Source: Apostichopus japonicus (taxonomy: Eukaryota > Echinodermata > Holothuroidea > Aspidochirotida > Stichopodidae). Taken from it: DNA of 64,000 nucleotides. The stretch lies in NCBI RefSeq assembly GCF_037975245.1, contig NC_092564.1, forward strand, positions 13,542,484 to 13,606,483, read 5' to 3'. A model generated the notes under the pieces. The model ran no database searches, was not told where the DNA came from, and was given only the letters and a program-made list of their open reading frames with translations. This document shows positions 31,998 through 44,450 of this stretch, one piece after another. The number at the start of each line of letters is the position of its first letter. The first letter of the stretch is position 1. The position numbers and the translations under genes are program-made.

Positions 31998-34900
31998 CTA
32001 CAGATATAAAAAGAAAATTAAAGAGAATGTCAATTTGGAGTCGTTTCAAGCTTCATGCGTTTCATGCTTCTCTAATGCTACCTATAAATTTGTTTTAAAC
32101 TGCATGGACATGCAAACCTAAAGAGTAAAGCCCGCATGACTCTCACCTCAGACCTCAACAAAAACACAGTTGTATTAAGGTTTGCTTGAAAATCAAAATG
32201 GAGACCAAAAAGATATGATAGCAGGTATGATATAGCAGTTGGTATTTAATTTGCACATATATTTTACACCGCCCAATAGAATGGACCACACTACACCACA
32301 AATAGTTTACACCGCCCCATAGAGTGGACCCCACGACACCACATATATTTTACACCGCCTCATAGAGTGGACCACAAGACACCTTCATTGTGATCCACCG
32401 TACGCAAGATCACGCCAGGCGCGTAGCCCGCCTTTGTGATGTGAGGGGGCAAGGCCAAATTTGTCCCTATTATAACGGACACGGAAAGTTGAATTAACCG
32501 GTGTATTGATATATGACATTTCATATAACACCACAGTAGACTCCAACTTTCGGGGGGGGGGGCACAAAAGTAAGACGCGAAACCAGTGTCATACGACGCC
32601 ATTTGGATAAAAGTGTCAAATATTGGATCAAACTCTTCTTGTTTGGAGAAATCTCGCTCTATGCTTCGTATGGCTGACGAGAAAACCATTCCGAGGGGCA
32701 GACCACACAGTGCTATAATATGATGAAGCATATACAGTATCATATTTATATCACAGCTATTTCTCTTTCTTTTACCAATTTTCTGGCCGTCCCCGTTAAA
32801 AACTTTTGTGGGGACCTCCCTTAACTAGAAATATTTGCTTCTGTCACTTTTTCCTTATTCATATCGTTATATATCAGATATAAAGTCGATTATGTACATT
32901 TCGAAAGAATCTCCCCAACTGACGCTTGTGCACATTCGGATCAATGTTTACCTTATAGCTAGAGCCAACGTATAGCGCAAACAGGTTTTAACATATAGTG
33001 TGTCACCCAAGGAATTAGTATAGGTCACATAAACTGGCCCCGTATTACTTGCACACTGTTTTGACAATTTTCTATATCGTCAAATGTATAGCCTATACAA
33101 GGGAAACAAGTTGTCGTCGTATAGTCAATATATGTAACAGCCCTAGGTCAACATGGGTTCGTGTAGAAAGCGAATATAAGCTTCCAGGTTCGCGTACATG
33201 TACGAAGCTTGTTTTGCGAGATCAGTATACAGCTAGAGAAAATTGACTGCTTGACCTTATAGACTTGAAATGTTTACACGAATGACATTCACTTTATCTT
33301 CAATGTGAACATATTTGTTTACATTGACTATCCAGCATAGTGCTGTTACCTTTAAATTAAAGCAACCCTTTGTGTTTTTTATTTTGATGAATTTTTGATT
33401 CAGTAAAAATCTCAGCCAACCATGAGGGTCCGCATGTGGTGGAGACCCCCCCCCCCTCGGTGGAAAAAGCAAAGTACTGCAGTTAAAAAGAGAACCAAAA
33501 CTGCATGTGCTCTCTCGTCAAATTAATTCCCAACTCTTAAATGTTCACTGATCTATTTATTCTTTTTTTATTGTACACAATTTATTCTATGGACGGTTAC
33601 CTGTTATAGAATAGTTGGAAAACAATTTACTAACGTCTATACCTCTAAAATTTGATTTGAAACTGATACTTAAGTTCTGGAAATGATGAACACCCCTAAG
33701 CGTCTTGACCCCCCACCAGGCGCCATTTTTCATTAACCACTTTTCCTCAAATATTGCTCCCATTTTGCTGTACCCCTTCCCCCCCCCCCACCACTACTGT
33801 ACAGCTTATACGTACACCGTTTTATTATTTATTTTGCGCGTGAGATGGGAAGGGGATGGGAAAAACACCGATTGATTATATTTATTCGGTTCATTATTTG
33901 TGTATTTCCTGGTTCTCCCATTAGTCCAATGCCCTCTATTTTTGGCACAGATCTCTTATCTGTTGCCCCGAATCCTCCTCCCCGTCTGGCCTGTGTAATA
34001 CCTATATAGGCATAAGTTGAGCGTGCTTGACCTGTAACGATTTCCTCGATCCTGGGTGCTCTATAGGTAAAGCGAGTTCCCTCATTAAGCGAATAAATGT
34101 CATATTCTTCATTTTCAGGTTAGAATGTTCGGTATAACCTCTAACCTCATGTAGACATGTTTTTTTTTAAAACCGAAGTAGACATAGAATTGAAGAGAGT
34201 CGACTTGTCTTCATACCGAAGTAGGGTTATAAACTACGTAGAACACATAACGTATCCAAGTCAATGGGAGCAAGGAAGTTCGAAGTGAACATACACGGCA
34301 TAAAAGCGTTAAGTTGCTTTTCCTAAGTTAGAGAAGCTACAGGGTGAGGAATGTTTGCTAGTAGGCAAATATTCTATAACCGGCGAGAAAGTTTTTGGTG
34401 CAACATTTATTACACTGCGGTCGGGACGACCAGATCAGTTTTTTACATAGCCTTGGCTTATTTGATATAGATCTTGAACAATACTCCAAACTATATATCT
34501 ATGAAAGCTATAGGACCATCTTGCTCCGTCTAGGAGATTCAATGATTTTCAAATCGTGTCACTTGGCTGCCATTTTGTTCATTTGTGATGTCATAGAACC
34601 AATAGGAGCGAGTGAAACAGTCATAGTGAATGTAAACATTGTCATCACTGAAACCAACCTTGTATGCAAAGGATCATTCAAATCTTGATATTACCTCAAA
34701 TGGAATAACATTTTGTCATAGTTGTCAATCACCAGTATCCCTATAAATGACCAATGATGAAGAACGGGCTGCTTGTTGTTAACTAAACTGGTAAAATCAA
34801 CAGCTTGAATTTGGTTCAAGGCTCGCTCAACTCAAAAGCGTTATATTCCAGCTAGATAATTATCAGAGTTACTGCTTCTGACGCTCAAAAGTTTTGCAAT

Positions 34901-36590
34901 CAGCTTCTATTTAATCCTACCACTGCCCTCGAAATCAGGGACTCGACCCATGCAGGATATAGATGGGAGGGGATCACTGGTGTTGCAAATGATTGGGTGA
35001 TACCCAAACCCTACACCCCCCCCACCCCTTGCGCCCGGACCATAGAAATATTGGCTATGTCGATAACTATACGCAAAGGAAGATCTATACATCTTCTACC
35101 GAAGTGTTATTGGTCGAGGTTTAATATCACCTTATCCCACACTTCCTTTATGATATATATTTTTGGCATATTACTGCGATAGTCTAGTGACATAATATGT
35201 CCCCAAATATATGCTTGTCTAGAGAACACAGTAAACATATAAACTGTCGTTGTTTTTACATCAGCCGTTTCAACTGATTCGAACCAATTTGACCAACCTT
35301 TCACCGAGTTGTGTTATTCTAAGTAAGATTACAATGGTTCAAAGCCTATACGACACTGAACGGAGTTTTTTCATCAAACTTGGTAAAAACTGACAGATTC
35401 CACACAATTATGAAATTTTCGTCACCCATGTATATACTTTGTTCTCTTTTCACTATTAGTCCATTTAAAAAGAACAAACATTTCATTATTTGGATTGTTA
35501 TGGGATTGTAGTATATATCAATATAGTATAATACTTTCCCCTATTATATGTCATACACGGAAGTCCGCTTTAATATGTATCGACAGTACGGCCTAAACGT
35601 GGCATTTCTCCAAAAGTTTAACGTTGCCAAAAAACGTTATCAATTTCAAACCTGTATTTTCCGTTATAGTGAAATTCACGTAAGCGTTAACCACAAATGA
35701 ATCAATCCAAGTGATTTAAATGGAGCAATAAAACATGTGTAATGGGTTCCAACCGTCATGGGCGGTCATTTTCGAACAGGTGAAGAAGAAAAAAGGTGAA
35801 CTTGAATGAAGTGTTTTCGATCCAATCAAACTTAGTGATATGTTGTTGTTGCTTTGTTTTGTGTTTTTTTTTTTGAGGGGGGGGGGGGGGTTGATGTATA
35901 TTTACCAAAGTTTCACCAGACAATATTATATTAAGCAGTTACTTAAAGGTTTGGGAAAGATAGAACATTTTCTCAATTAGCCTAAGCATTTATTACCGGT
36001 TTTACCGGTAAGGCAAAGTCAACGGCCACATGTGACAACATGGACGTCTAAGTTGGATTGAGGACATAGGCGCAACGACCGTTTCTCTACTGTGGCAGGG
36101 AGGAGGGGTATAAGCGGAGGGTTGTTCCATCCGATTTAATGTATGTTGGTAAAATGGATGGTACACGCTTAGATACAAAATGGTGCTAAATTTGTGTAAC
36201 TTTTGAAACCATGTTGAAGATTTTTCGTACTGTGTAGGATGTACCGCATTGTACTTGTTATATTTTTATGTACTGTACACTCGGAAGTTTTTTTTATATT
36301 CTGTCTGCCAGTGAAGGAGCTGCGCCCCCTTTCCCTTTGTTTTTATTCTGGAGACTTTTGCGCCCCCACCCCGGAAGTAAACGTGGTTTTCCCCTAACTG
36401 AGGGGTACCGTATACAGTTAAGTGTGAATATTTACAATCCGTTGAAGTAAAAAAAAAATCATGAGTTAACATTATCTGAATTTCTAGCACATCTGAAGGG
36501 GGGGGGGGCGGGGGATGGGGCCAATACTGGTGATGCTTACACTATAAATCGACACGAGAACCGAACATATTAACACTTATTTCAACTTAC
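31998..36590 (-). other. Intron of the ankyrin gene (4.6 kb)
   Basis: It begins GTAAGTTGAA at 36590 and ends TCTGTAG at 31998, canonical for GT-AG. It holds a three-copy 43-bp repeat (32254-32382), a fragment containing CCAGGCGCGTAGCCCGCC (about 32413) that looks like a transposon end, and several C or G tracts (about 32551, 33447, 33778, 35026, 35876 and 36499). No nested gene is supported. Confidence 0.8.
32254..32382. repeat. 43-bp tandem repeat, 3 copies
   Basis: The unit starts CACATATATTTTACACCGCC and continues CAATAGAATGGACCACACTA then CAC; it occurs three times exactly in phase with a few substitutions. It lies inside the ankyrin-gene intron. Confidence 0.9.
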
Positions 36591-37149
36591 CTTCGTGATT
36601 CGGTTGGTTAATTTTGAGCTCTACAGGATTAAAGCACGTCATTAATGTGTTGACTACATTTGTATTCCCAGAGCGACAGGCGTGAATAAGCGGGGTGTTC
36701 CCCTCGTTATCCGCTATGGTAGGATCCACTGAATCGTCCCCTGCTAATAAGCGTACCACGTGGTCATCTCCGGACTTACACGCGTGAGCTAAAGCGCTCA
36801 TACCGTTACAATCGACAGAATTCACGTCGATTTTCCTTCCTGGCCTTTCCAAAACCATTTTCATCAAGTCACATCGACTTCTCGGCGTCAGATCTAACCG
36901 ACATATTCGCGTTAAAAATGTCTGCGAGTCGCTCTGTGGGTCACGGTAGTTAAGGTCGAGACAAGGAACTTGGAGGGCTGAGCGAATCCGTGAAAAGCTG
37001 TTGGTGTTCAGAGATTCCAAGAGATGTTGAGTGGCGTCTCTCTCCACCGTTCTCAGACCTGTACCCGTCTTAGTCATGTTCATAGAATATTCCGTAATAT
37101 GAGACGCCGTTAGATTCAATGAGTCTTTATTCACGTTGCAAAGCTTCAT
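36591..37149 (-). CDS. Ankyrin-repeat protein, exon 1 (start and first repeats)
   Basis: The ATG at 37147-37149 is preceded four codons upstream by an in-frame TGA, so translation should start here (MKLCNVNKDSLNL). The exon gives 186 codons plus one base and ends GAAG|GTAAGTT. Residues 1-70 are non-repeat. Ankyrin repeats follow at about 75-110 (degenerate), 113-147 (NGMSALAHACKSGDDHVVRL) and 148-185 (EGNTPLIHACRSGNTNVVNT), with the TPL.HA and G...V..L signatures intact. The next repeat is completed by exon 2 at 31135-31997. Such repeats bind partner proteins. The protein is probably a cytoplasmic or nuclear adaptor, but its partner cannot be read from sequence. Confidence 0.9.
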
Positions 37150-37529
37150 AACTTGTCAAGCAGGTCTGAAGAATAAAGAAATGCAGAACAAAAAAGTAGA
37201 TAAAAAGTGGCGCTCTTTGTCTCCCACGAACTAACTAGAGTCATATATATATATTATGTATATAGTTATACAGAACCTTGATAAGTCGAGAAAATTCGTC
37301 TGAAAAGGTTAACATATATACCGGCATATCGCTCTCCACCCAGGGGTTTAAATGGGTACCTGTGAGGTAACATGTCATTGGGCGCAGTATATATAACTGT
37401 TGCCGACTGGAGGGATTGTCTCTTTGACAGGTTATCATTGACGTCTGTAAAGCGCTTTGAGACCTATATCGCTGGTATAAAGCGCTATATAAAAAAAGCA
37501 AATATATCGCCATCCATGATGATTAATTG
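37150..37529. other. 5' flank of the ankyrin gene
   Basis: It holds the presumed 5' UTR, a short TA run (about 37240-37256) and the motif CTGTAAAGCGCTTTGAGACC followed by AAAGCGCTATATAAAA (about 37443-37496), a recurrent word in animal interspersed repeats; a partial second copy lies at about 63947. No clear core promoter could be chosen. Confidence 0.4.
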
Positions 37530-37537
37530 CTTTAATG

Positions 37538-37940
37538 CAGGGTTGTCCAACCTTTTACAGAGGAGGGCCACATGGAATGATTATGATGAAGGAGAGGGCC
37601 GCATGAACCCTACGCTCGATTTTTTGCCCGAAGCCCAAGGCAACAAAATGTGAGCACTGCGCGCGGAGCGCACTGATTTACTTTCCTTCCTGATAAAACA
37701 GATGAATAAAGTACAACCGCCCCCCCCCCCCCCCCTCCGCTGAGAGTGTCACACAAATTAACTGACCTGTATGCAGTTTTTTGGACCCAGTAGGTTCGAA
37801 TGATTGATTATATAGCTTCAAATTGTTATCAATAAATCTGCTCACTAAAATTTCGCACCGCACAAGCATCTCTGGCGGGCCGGACGCAACCCTGCGGCGG
37901 GCCGGACTGTGGCCCGCGGGCCGTAGGTTGGACAACCCTG
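37538..37940. mobile_element. 403-bp hAT MITE with perfect 8-bp target-site duplication
   Basis: The left end CAGGGTTGTCCAACCT and the right end, inverted, are identical over 16 bp. CTTTAATG flanks both sides exactly (37530-37537 and 37941-37948). Subterminal GGGCCGC/GGGCCGG words and the lack of a coding frame are typical of non-autonomous hAT elements. It sits about 390 bp upstream of the ankyrin-gene start codon. Confidence 0.95.
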
Positions 37941-37948
37941 CTTTAATG

Positions 37949-40900
37949 GATTTTTTGGCGTAGAACATTAGAAATCACTACTTTCAGTTCAGGTTGTAAT
38001 GCTATACCACTTTTAACTGTTGAGAAACGACACGAGGCTCATCAAATAAAGTGGCTGGACTAGTTATTCTAGCACACAGACCATTATATCAGATCCTCAA
38101 ATGCAATACAAGACCCAAACTTTTACGGTCTGATATTAACCGTGTTTACAAATTGTCAAGGATATAATGGTGTTGAATAGCATCCAAGAGTGCATTTGAT
38201 ATTTTCTTTTATGAATTTTTCTTCTGTGAAATTTTTCGATTTCGCAGGTTTATTTTATATTCTCTTGAGAAAAATTTACAATTCAATACATTGCTGTTTG
38301 AGGCTTACGGTACAAAAAAAACAGGTTAACAAGTCATTTTTTTACTTTCTTTTCATGATTATAAATACCAAATGAAAGTAGCTCCCATTTACTCATGGAT
38401 AGAAGCATATATATGTTCGTTATGACTATCAAAACAATATCTTCATTATAGAAATATGCAGTAATAATTATTAACGGAAATAACATATAGACAAATAGAT
38501 AGATAGACAGTTAAACAGACAGACCGACAGACGGACGGATAGATAGCGAGATAGATGGATGGATGGACGGGTGGAGGGAGTTTACAGAGCAAAAATTAAT
38601 TACTTTCGTAAGCAATTCCATAACCCTCCCCTCTAACGTTCCGTCGCACCTATGCGCGTATTACCGGCAGCATTGTCGCTGCTTCAAGTCCTTGTTAATG
38701 CTTGGATAATCCACCTTCCATATTGACAACGGTAAAAGCAGGGAAGGAGATAATGCTGGAGACTTGCTAATTTGAATAGCGATAATGGACGGGTTGTTGT
38801 AACAAATATATTGTGTAGCAACAATTCCACGTTCATTCAAAGCGTTTTGTTAAATACAGAGAAACTGAAAATCACCACTCGATAATGAGATAGAGTTACA
38901 TGGTTGGGCGTCTACTCAATTAAAGCAGCATATCAGTTAAACTGTGAAAAGGCCTTAATACATCATAGTCAGTGGCGTCGCCGGAGATTTGGACGTAGGG
39001 TATTATAGAGGGGGGGGGGGCATTAAAATGAGAGATGAATTTGGGGGCACAGAAAGCGGGTGATATTAAGGTGAGCGTGAATGCGGGAATTATTATTTCA
39101 CTTCCTGTTACGGGTGGAATGCAGTTGAAACTGTACGGCACTACCTACCGCTTGCGTACGTAAGTATAAACCAATGGCAACCATGCGCGCTTTCAATTGG
39201 TATGGGTTGTACAATCCCACCCACTTTTAAAAGCCTAAATATGTTTCAGATTGTACCATTTCACGTCTAATATTGTATATTTCTTATTAGGGGGAGGATT
39301 CGCAGATCACCCTCCTATGGAGTCGGTTTAAAGACATCAGGTTTATATCCCTCTTTTTTTAAAATCCTTGATATGCCCCTGGCAATTTGTTCAAAAATAA
39401 ATGCTACTTATCGCTTTAAGCGAATGTATTTTTAGAACAGCTTCGTCCACATCAACGTAGGATAATACTTCTTTGGCATTATACTTGGTTATAACTTCAT
39501 TCTGTTTTGCAGAGGGATATCGATCGTAGATAAGCTATAATCTGTCTTTCTATTCTCTCCTTAAACCTCTGTCTTTTATTCTCGTCTTAAACTGGATTCT
39601 CTTAGGCTTAAACCACCAAATTCAAGTATGAAGAAAAGGATTTGAAGAATAGAGGGGGTAACGCTGCATCGATTTAGGTACAGATGTGATATTGACCTGA
39701 AACCCAAAACAAGACACGCTGTTCAATAAGAGGAACTAGCGTTTTTATCCAGGCGCCATTTGTATAACTAATTGCAGATTATTACAATAGAAAATCAGAG
39801 CTAAGGGTATGACAGTTACCTCCCGAATGGATGTTGCACAAATCCTTCTTTTATAACGCTTTTACCCGACTGGAGAGATTTTCAAAGTTATATCATTCTT
39901 AAAAACCAGTAGACCACATAGCCGAGCCTCTGTATTTACTACAATGTTGTGAGGTGGGGGAGGGAGTGAGGGGAAGGGGGGTTAGTTATCCTCAAAATTC
40001 CCGTTTTCGTTTTTTCTTTCTTTCCCCTTCCCCTTCCCCTCCAAAACATTCTAGGGTCAACATATAGTGAATGCGCAGAAGGAAGAACTCAGTATTGTGT
40101 AAAGTTTAGTTACGGAATACTAGGCAGCGTTAGCATCCGGGACATTTTGCCGGTACCGTGCCATGGTAGTACATAGGCTTTCATTTGTATAGCAGGATAG
40201 TAAGTCAGGCTGATATACAACAACAAATGTATGTCCACACGATTAATGCGGTAAGACAGAAAGTTATGAAAATTAATTTGAGTTCTTTATTTGTATGCTC
40301 TATACAAGTGTGTGCTTCTGTTTCGTTTTACCGGAGCCGACTGGGTGCATGAGGCTATCAAAATTGGGCAAAGACAAACGCCCCATGCCCGCAAGACCCC
40401 TCCCTGGATGCAACAATTGACACCCGGGCACTGTCTGAATGCCCGACTGCTTAGTCAACCGTAGGATAATGCGAAGATAGAGCCCCGCGTAAGATCGCAA
40501 AATCAGCTTCCGAAATCGTACGCAGATTCTCGTGCTATCTCAATATAGATTAAAATAACATAAAACTGCTAGCAAACTGCTTATCAACTAAAGAGCCTGT
40601 GTATAAGAGAATGTGTAAAAGTAAGTTGGCCTGACGTTTCGATCCAAGCAGGATCTTCTTCAAAGGCTAAATGACAAGTAACAGTAACAGAATTATGCAG
40701 CTTCTTCAAACCAGAAGCGGTCCGTATTTAAAGGTATGCTGCATTGGCCCCAAATATGCTAGATATTCAAATATGGTCACCTTGAGTCAAAATTCTTGAA
40801 CTGTTTTTAACTGTTTTTATGACAACCTTCGGGGAAATTTTCCTCACTTAGACATTCAGTCATCCAGTGTGCTCCTTAAAAATGTCTGAGAACAATTTGG

Positions 40901-42763
40901 AGAGTAAAGACCGCCAGGAAAAATACTTTTTGAAAACTTCTGGCAGTTATATATAGCATGCTATAATTTGGGGACTCTACTGACTACCTTTAAGTATAAA
41001 ATCACATAATATGACCAGTTATTTAAGTGTTTCTGGTGCAGTGACGGTATACATATTAGGCCTATATAATGCTTACCTCTTCTTTGAATACATCACGGTA
41101 ATTAACTCTCGCTGCACATTCAGCTTCCGTTCTTCGCAACAAAACTTGACGGCGATGTGCTACGGTACTACTTTAATTCCACTAGTAATAATTAGTATTC
41201 CTCAAAGATTATTAGCACATAGATGTTGACACAAATATAGACAACATTACGGTCACATTCCTCTGGATCCTACATGCCATATAATATTCCATATAGCCGT
41301 CACTTGTAGAAACACGAGAACATTTATAGACGATCTTTTAATTTTGTAAATAACCAAAGTTCGTAACGTTCAGTTTCAAATATGTATATATATATATTCG
41401 TTTCATTCAGTTATCATCAATCCAACTACTTCTCGCTGACATAAATCTTCATCTACTAAGGAATAGATTTCTTTTGTGTTCTGAAGTCCAAACTGTGAAC
41501 TTTGAAGAAGAAGAAAACACAGAGAAAGGAGCGCAAATAATCGATAGGTTTAGAAAAATACAAGGTAAACAGATGTCTCCGTTCTTCCTCCCCGCTGAGT
41601 GTCAGCTTACACTATAGCTCTTAGGTTAAGGTAACGGGTTTGGTTCTGTTCCTCAACAAGATGTATAAAATGACGTTTGAACTTTTTAATCTGAACCAGT
41701 TTGGTCTCAGCTTGCACTTTTCAGAATTATATGTCATAGCCCAACGTATCTCGATTACACTATTGACCTGAGCCGCACTTGCCGACGATACATAACATGG
41801 GTCATCAATGGATATCTCCTGGCGCTATGCCAAGTTCTGATTGGCTAGGATTAGGGGCTCGTCCTGGACCTCTATTTACGCGTACGCGATTGCAACGGAA
41901 ATGAAGATGTGTTATGTAATAGCTTCCACGAAAACAGATTGGGCAATCTCCGCAGCAAGTTTCAGGAGAAGGAGTTGCCTCGGCAAGACGCTGTATAGTT
42001 CACCTTTCACCTACAAACAAACAAATACACTACAGCAAAGCAATATGACGTAACGAACTAAGTGAATGCTACTCCACCCACACCATTACATACATACACA
42101 ATATAGTTGTCTTTCTTTTCTTGCCTTTTTCCTTTCTGGTATACGTCTTATTCTTTTTATATATTTTATCTTTCGTATATATTTTTTTGTCGACTGTCAA
42201 TACTATGTAGCTGTTTTTTCTCCTTCATGTATAGTGTGTTCAGTTAATGCATGCCACAATTAGTTTGGTTTCCATTATACCTACTGTAACGTTTTATAAG
42301 TGTTACATCAGAAAGTGAATGTGAAATTGAAAGAAAAAAAATTGTAATCATGATCTCAGTTCCAAATAACGAATTATATCTTCGACCAACAGACTTATAG
42401 AGAAATGTGTAGTATCTGTTATCTGTAAAATAGATGGCTCATCAATTTAAATATTTATATGAATCATCGTTTTCTATACACTCGTAGCTTTCCAACGATA
42501 CCCAATTTTGTGTCAAACGAAGCTTGCATCCTCGGGGAATAAACGATCAAAAATTCGAGGGTAATAAAAACTTTCTAAAAATTGTTGTATACGCGGTAAT
42601 GCAGCGTGACTTCAGTCGAAGAACCCAGCTCACTTCTGGGACGCTATGTTTACTTATGAGAACACACAACATTTCACTGTTGCAGTAATTGAGGTTTGGA
42701 GTTCTGTTTTTACGTAAATTTATCTTGTAACTGTAAATTTTCCGAGCTGATGTGTGGATGCAG
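37949..42763. other. Intergenic DNA, no gene supported
   Basis: It contains a GATA/GACA-type microsatellite (38489-38578), a CAGTGGCGTCGCCGG transposon-like end with a following G tract (about 38972-39019), C/G tracts (about 39955-40040), and a TGACGTTTCGATCCAAGCAG motif (about 40632) of the kind found at ends of interspersed repeats. No protein domain is seen. Confidence 0.5.
38489..38578. repeat. GATA/GACA/GATG microsatellite
   Basis: Imperfect tetranucleotide runs change from ATAG to ACAG/ACGG to ATGG along 90 bp. Confidence 0.85.
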
Positions 42764-42837
42764 GTTGCTCCACCACGGGTAAAGACGGATTTCACCTGCA
42801 CGCTTTTCCAAAAGATGACAGAAATCGAAGAATTTAG
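42764..42837 (+). pseudogene. Broken THAP zinc-finger exon fragment
   Basis: After a GTGGATGCAG acceptor-like site the frame reads GCSTTGKDGFHLHAFPKDDR then NRRI, followed by TAG at 42835-42837. The spacing C-x5-DG-F-HxFPKD-xxR matches the first half of a THAP domain, the C2CH DNA-binding finger of P-element-type transposases and their host derivatives. The TAG falls where the family has its invariant Trp (TGG), i.e. a one-base change. Beyond it no C-x2-HF end is found. It is probably a dead transposon or gene fragment. Confidence 0.5.
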
Positions 42838-43062
42838 ACACGACTCGTTCAAAACACTACACAAACACAACGTTACGAGTGCCAAATTACTTGTTATGAC
42901 CATAGCCTAGGCCTCCTTGATGCAGCAAATGACGATTTTTTATTGGTTACCTAATATTTTGCACAAAACTTAAAAGCCAGTTGGTTTTAGAACAATCAAT
43001 ATACTAGATCTGTAATTTTTCTTTTGTGGTAAAACGGGCATTGTGTTATGATTTTACGTAAC

Positions 43063-43148
43063 AGTTGGATATCCAATGATACATATGTTGGATATCCAAT
43101 GATATCATATGATACAATATGATACAATATGATATCATATGATACAAT
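43063..43148. repeat. Palindromic GATATCATATG-type minisatellite
   Basis: GTTGGATATCCAATGAT occurs twice, followed by three GATACAAT(A) words and GATATCATAT palindromes. Similar words recur at 43381-43398, beside the nested transposon insertion site. Confidence 0.75.
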
Positions 43149-43442
43149 AACACGGGCTAGCCTGTTATACAATGTCTATTAGTTAGGTCTAGACCCCATG
43201 TTACCACTACTAGTACTATAGGCAGCGACGTAGCCAGGAATTTGAAAGGGGAGCAGTTTTTTGCGATTGATATTGGGGAAGGGTTTAAGGGGAGGGGTAT
43301 CCCCTCCCCTTTGAGATATTTTTGGACAATTGAAGGTCCTTAGATGCGATCTGGTGCAATGTTTTGCCAGTTTCATCATTATCATATGATATCATATGCA
43401 GGTGCGTATCCAGGGGGGGGCGTTGGGGGCGCGCGCCCCCCG

Positions 43443-43612
43443 GGTAAGAAAAAGAGAAGAGAAAAAAAGAGAAGAAAAAAGGAAAAAAGAGGGGAAAAAA
43501 GAGGAGGACGAGAGGAAGGAAGGGAAAAGAAAAAGAAGAAAGAGAGAAAAAGGAGAAAAAGAGGGAGTAAAAGCAAAACGCGAAGACACCGGGAAGAGAA
43601 AGAAGAACAGTG
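43443..43612 (+). repeat. 170-bp polypurine tract
   Basis: Almost only A and G (AAGAAAAAGAGAAGAG, GGAAAAAAGAGGGG and similar) on the plus strand. Such mirror-like purine runs can form triplex DNA. Lysine/arginine/glutamate-rich frames on one strand and leucine/phenylalanine/serine-rich frames on the other are artefacts. Confidence 0.85.
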
Positions 43613-44450
43613 ACATCATTACAGCGCTGAAGGGTAGCCAGTGACGGATCAATGATTTCGTAAAAGTGTGACTCACCCTACCCCTTACACCGACAATTCC
43701 ATTTTTTGACGTTTCCATTTTCCTCTCTCACTAATGATCTATATATATATACTATATATGGTCTATCATAACGCGTGTGTAGAATTATGCTATGAAACCA
43801 ACTGTGGCTGGTCTCGAACTCGACCGTGTCGTCGGGGAACATGACGCATTTTGGGATGGGGGCGACCGCCCGCCCCCCCCCCCCCATTCAGCATTTTTTT
43901 TAAATGATATCGCTAAGTAATTTCAAAATAGAAAGTGCTTAGAGGCAACTTACAAGGCCTGGGAAGTGTCATTTCCAGCGATCTGGGAGACATTTTCGGC
44001 CAAAATTTGCTTGTACGCTTCGCGCCAACCTATGGTGGCGCTACGCTTAGATAATTTGCCTACAGGCTTCGCCCCTCCCTTGGCAAATTCCTCGCTACGC
44101 GCCTGTTCGAATTTGTAACGCAAACAGCATATATCACATCATATCAGTGAGTATGAAAATGGCGTTCCAGGAAGAAAAGCCTCAAAACTGTCCGACTTGC
44201 CTGAAAAATAACCAAAAGTTTTCGCGCGCGTTCAACGTGTTCATGTCAGTATCATATAAGCAATCATCGGTTATTACATCGCATGCCATCATGTACCGTA
44301 CGGTCCGTTAAAATTGCGCAGTATACCGCGGGATGCTAATGTAAACAACGACATGTCTCATGTAGATGTATAAAAAGCATGGAGGTCCAATTATGTCAAA
44401 ACTCTCTTTTACATTAGTAATGGCGAATTAGGGCCTGCACCCCCGCCGCG

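Noticed and set aside
32360-32743. 127-codon minus-strand frame in the ankyrin intron
   Set aside because: It contains the translated transposon end GYAPGV and a G tract, so it is repeat-derived.
43344-43718. Lys/Arg/Glu-rich and Leu/Phe/Ser-rich frames
   Set aside because: They are the two strands of the polypurine tract.
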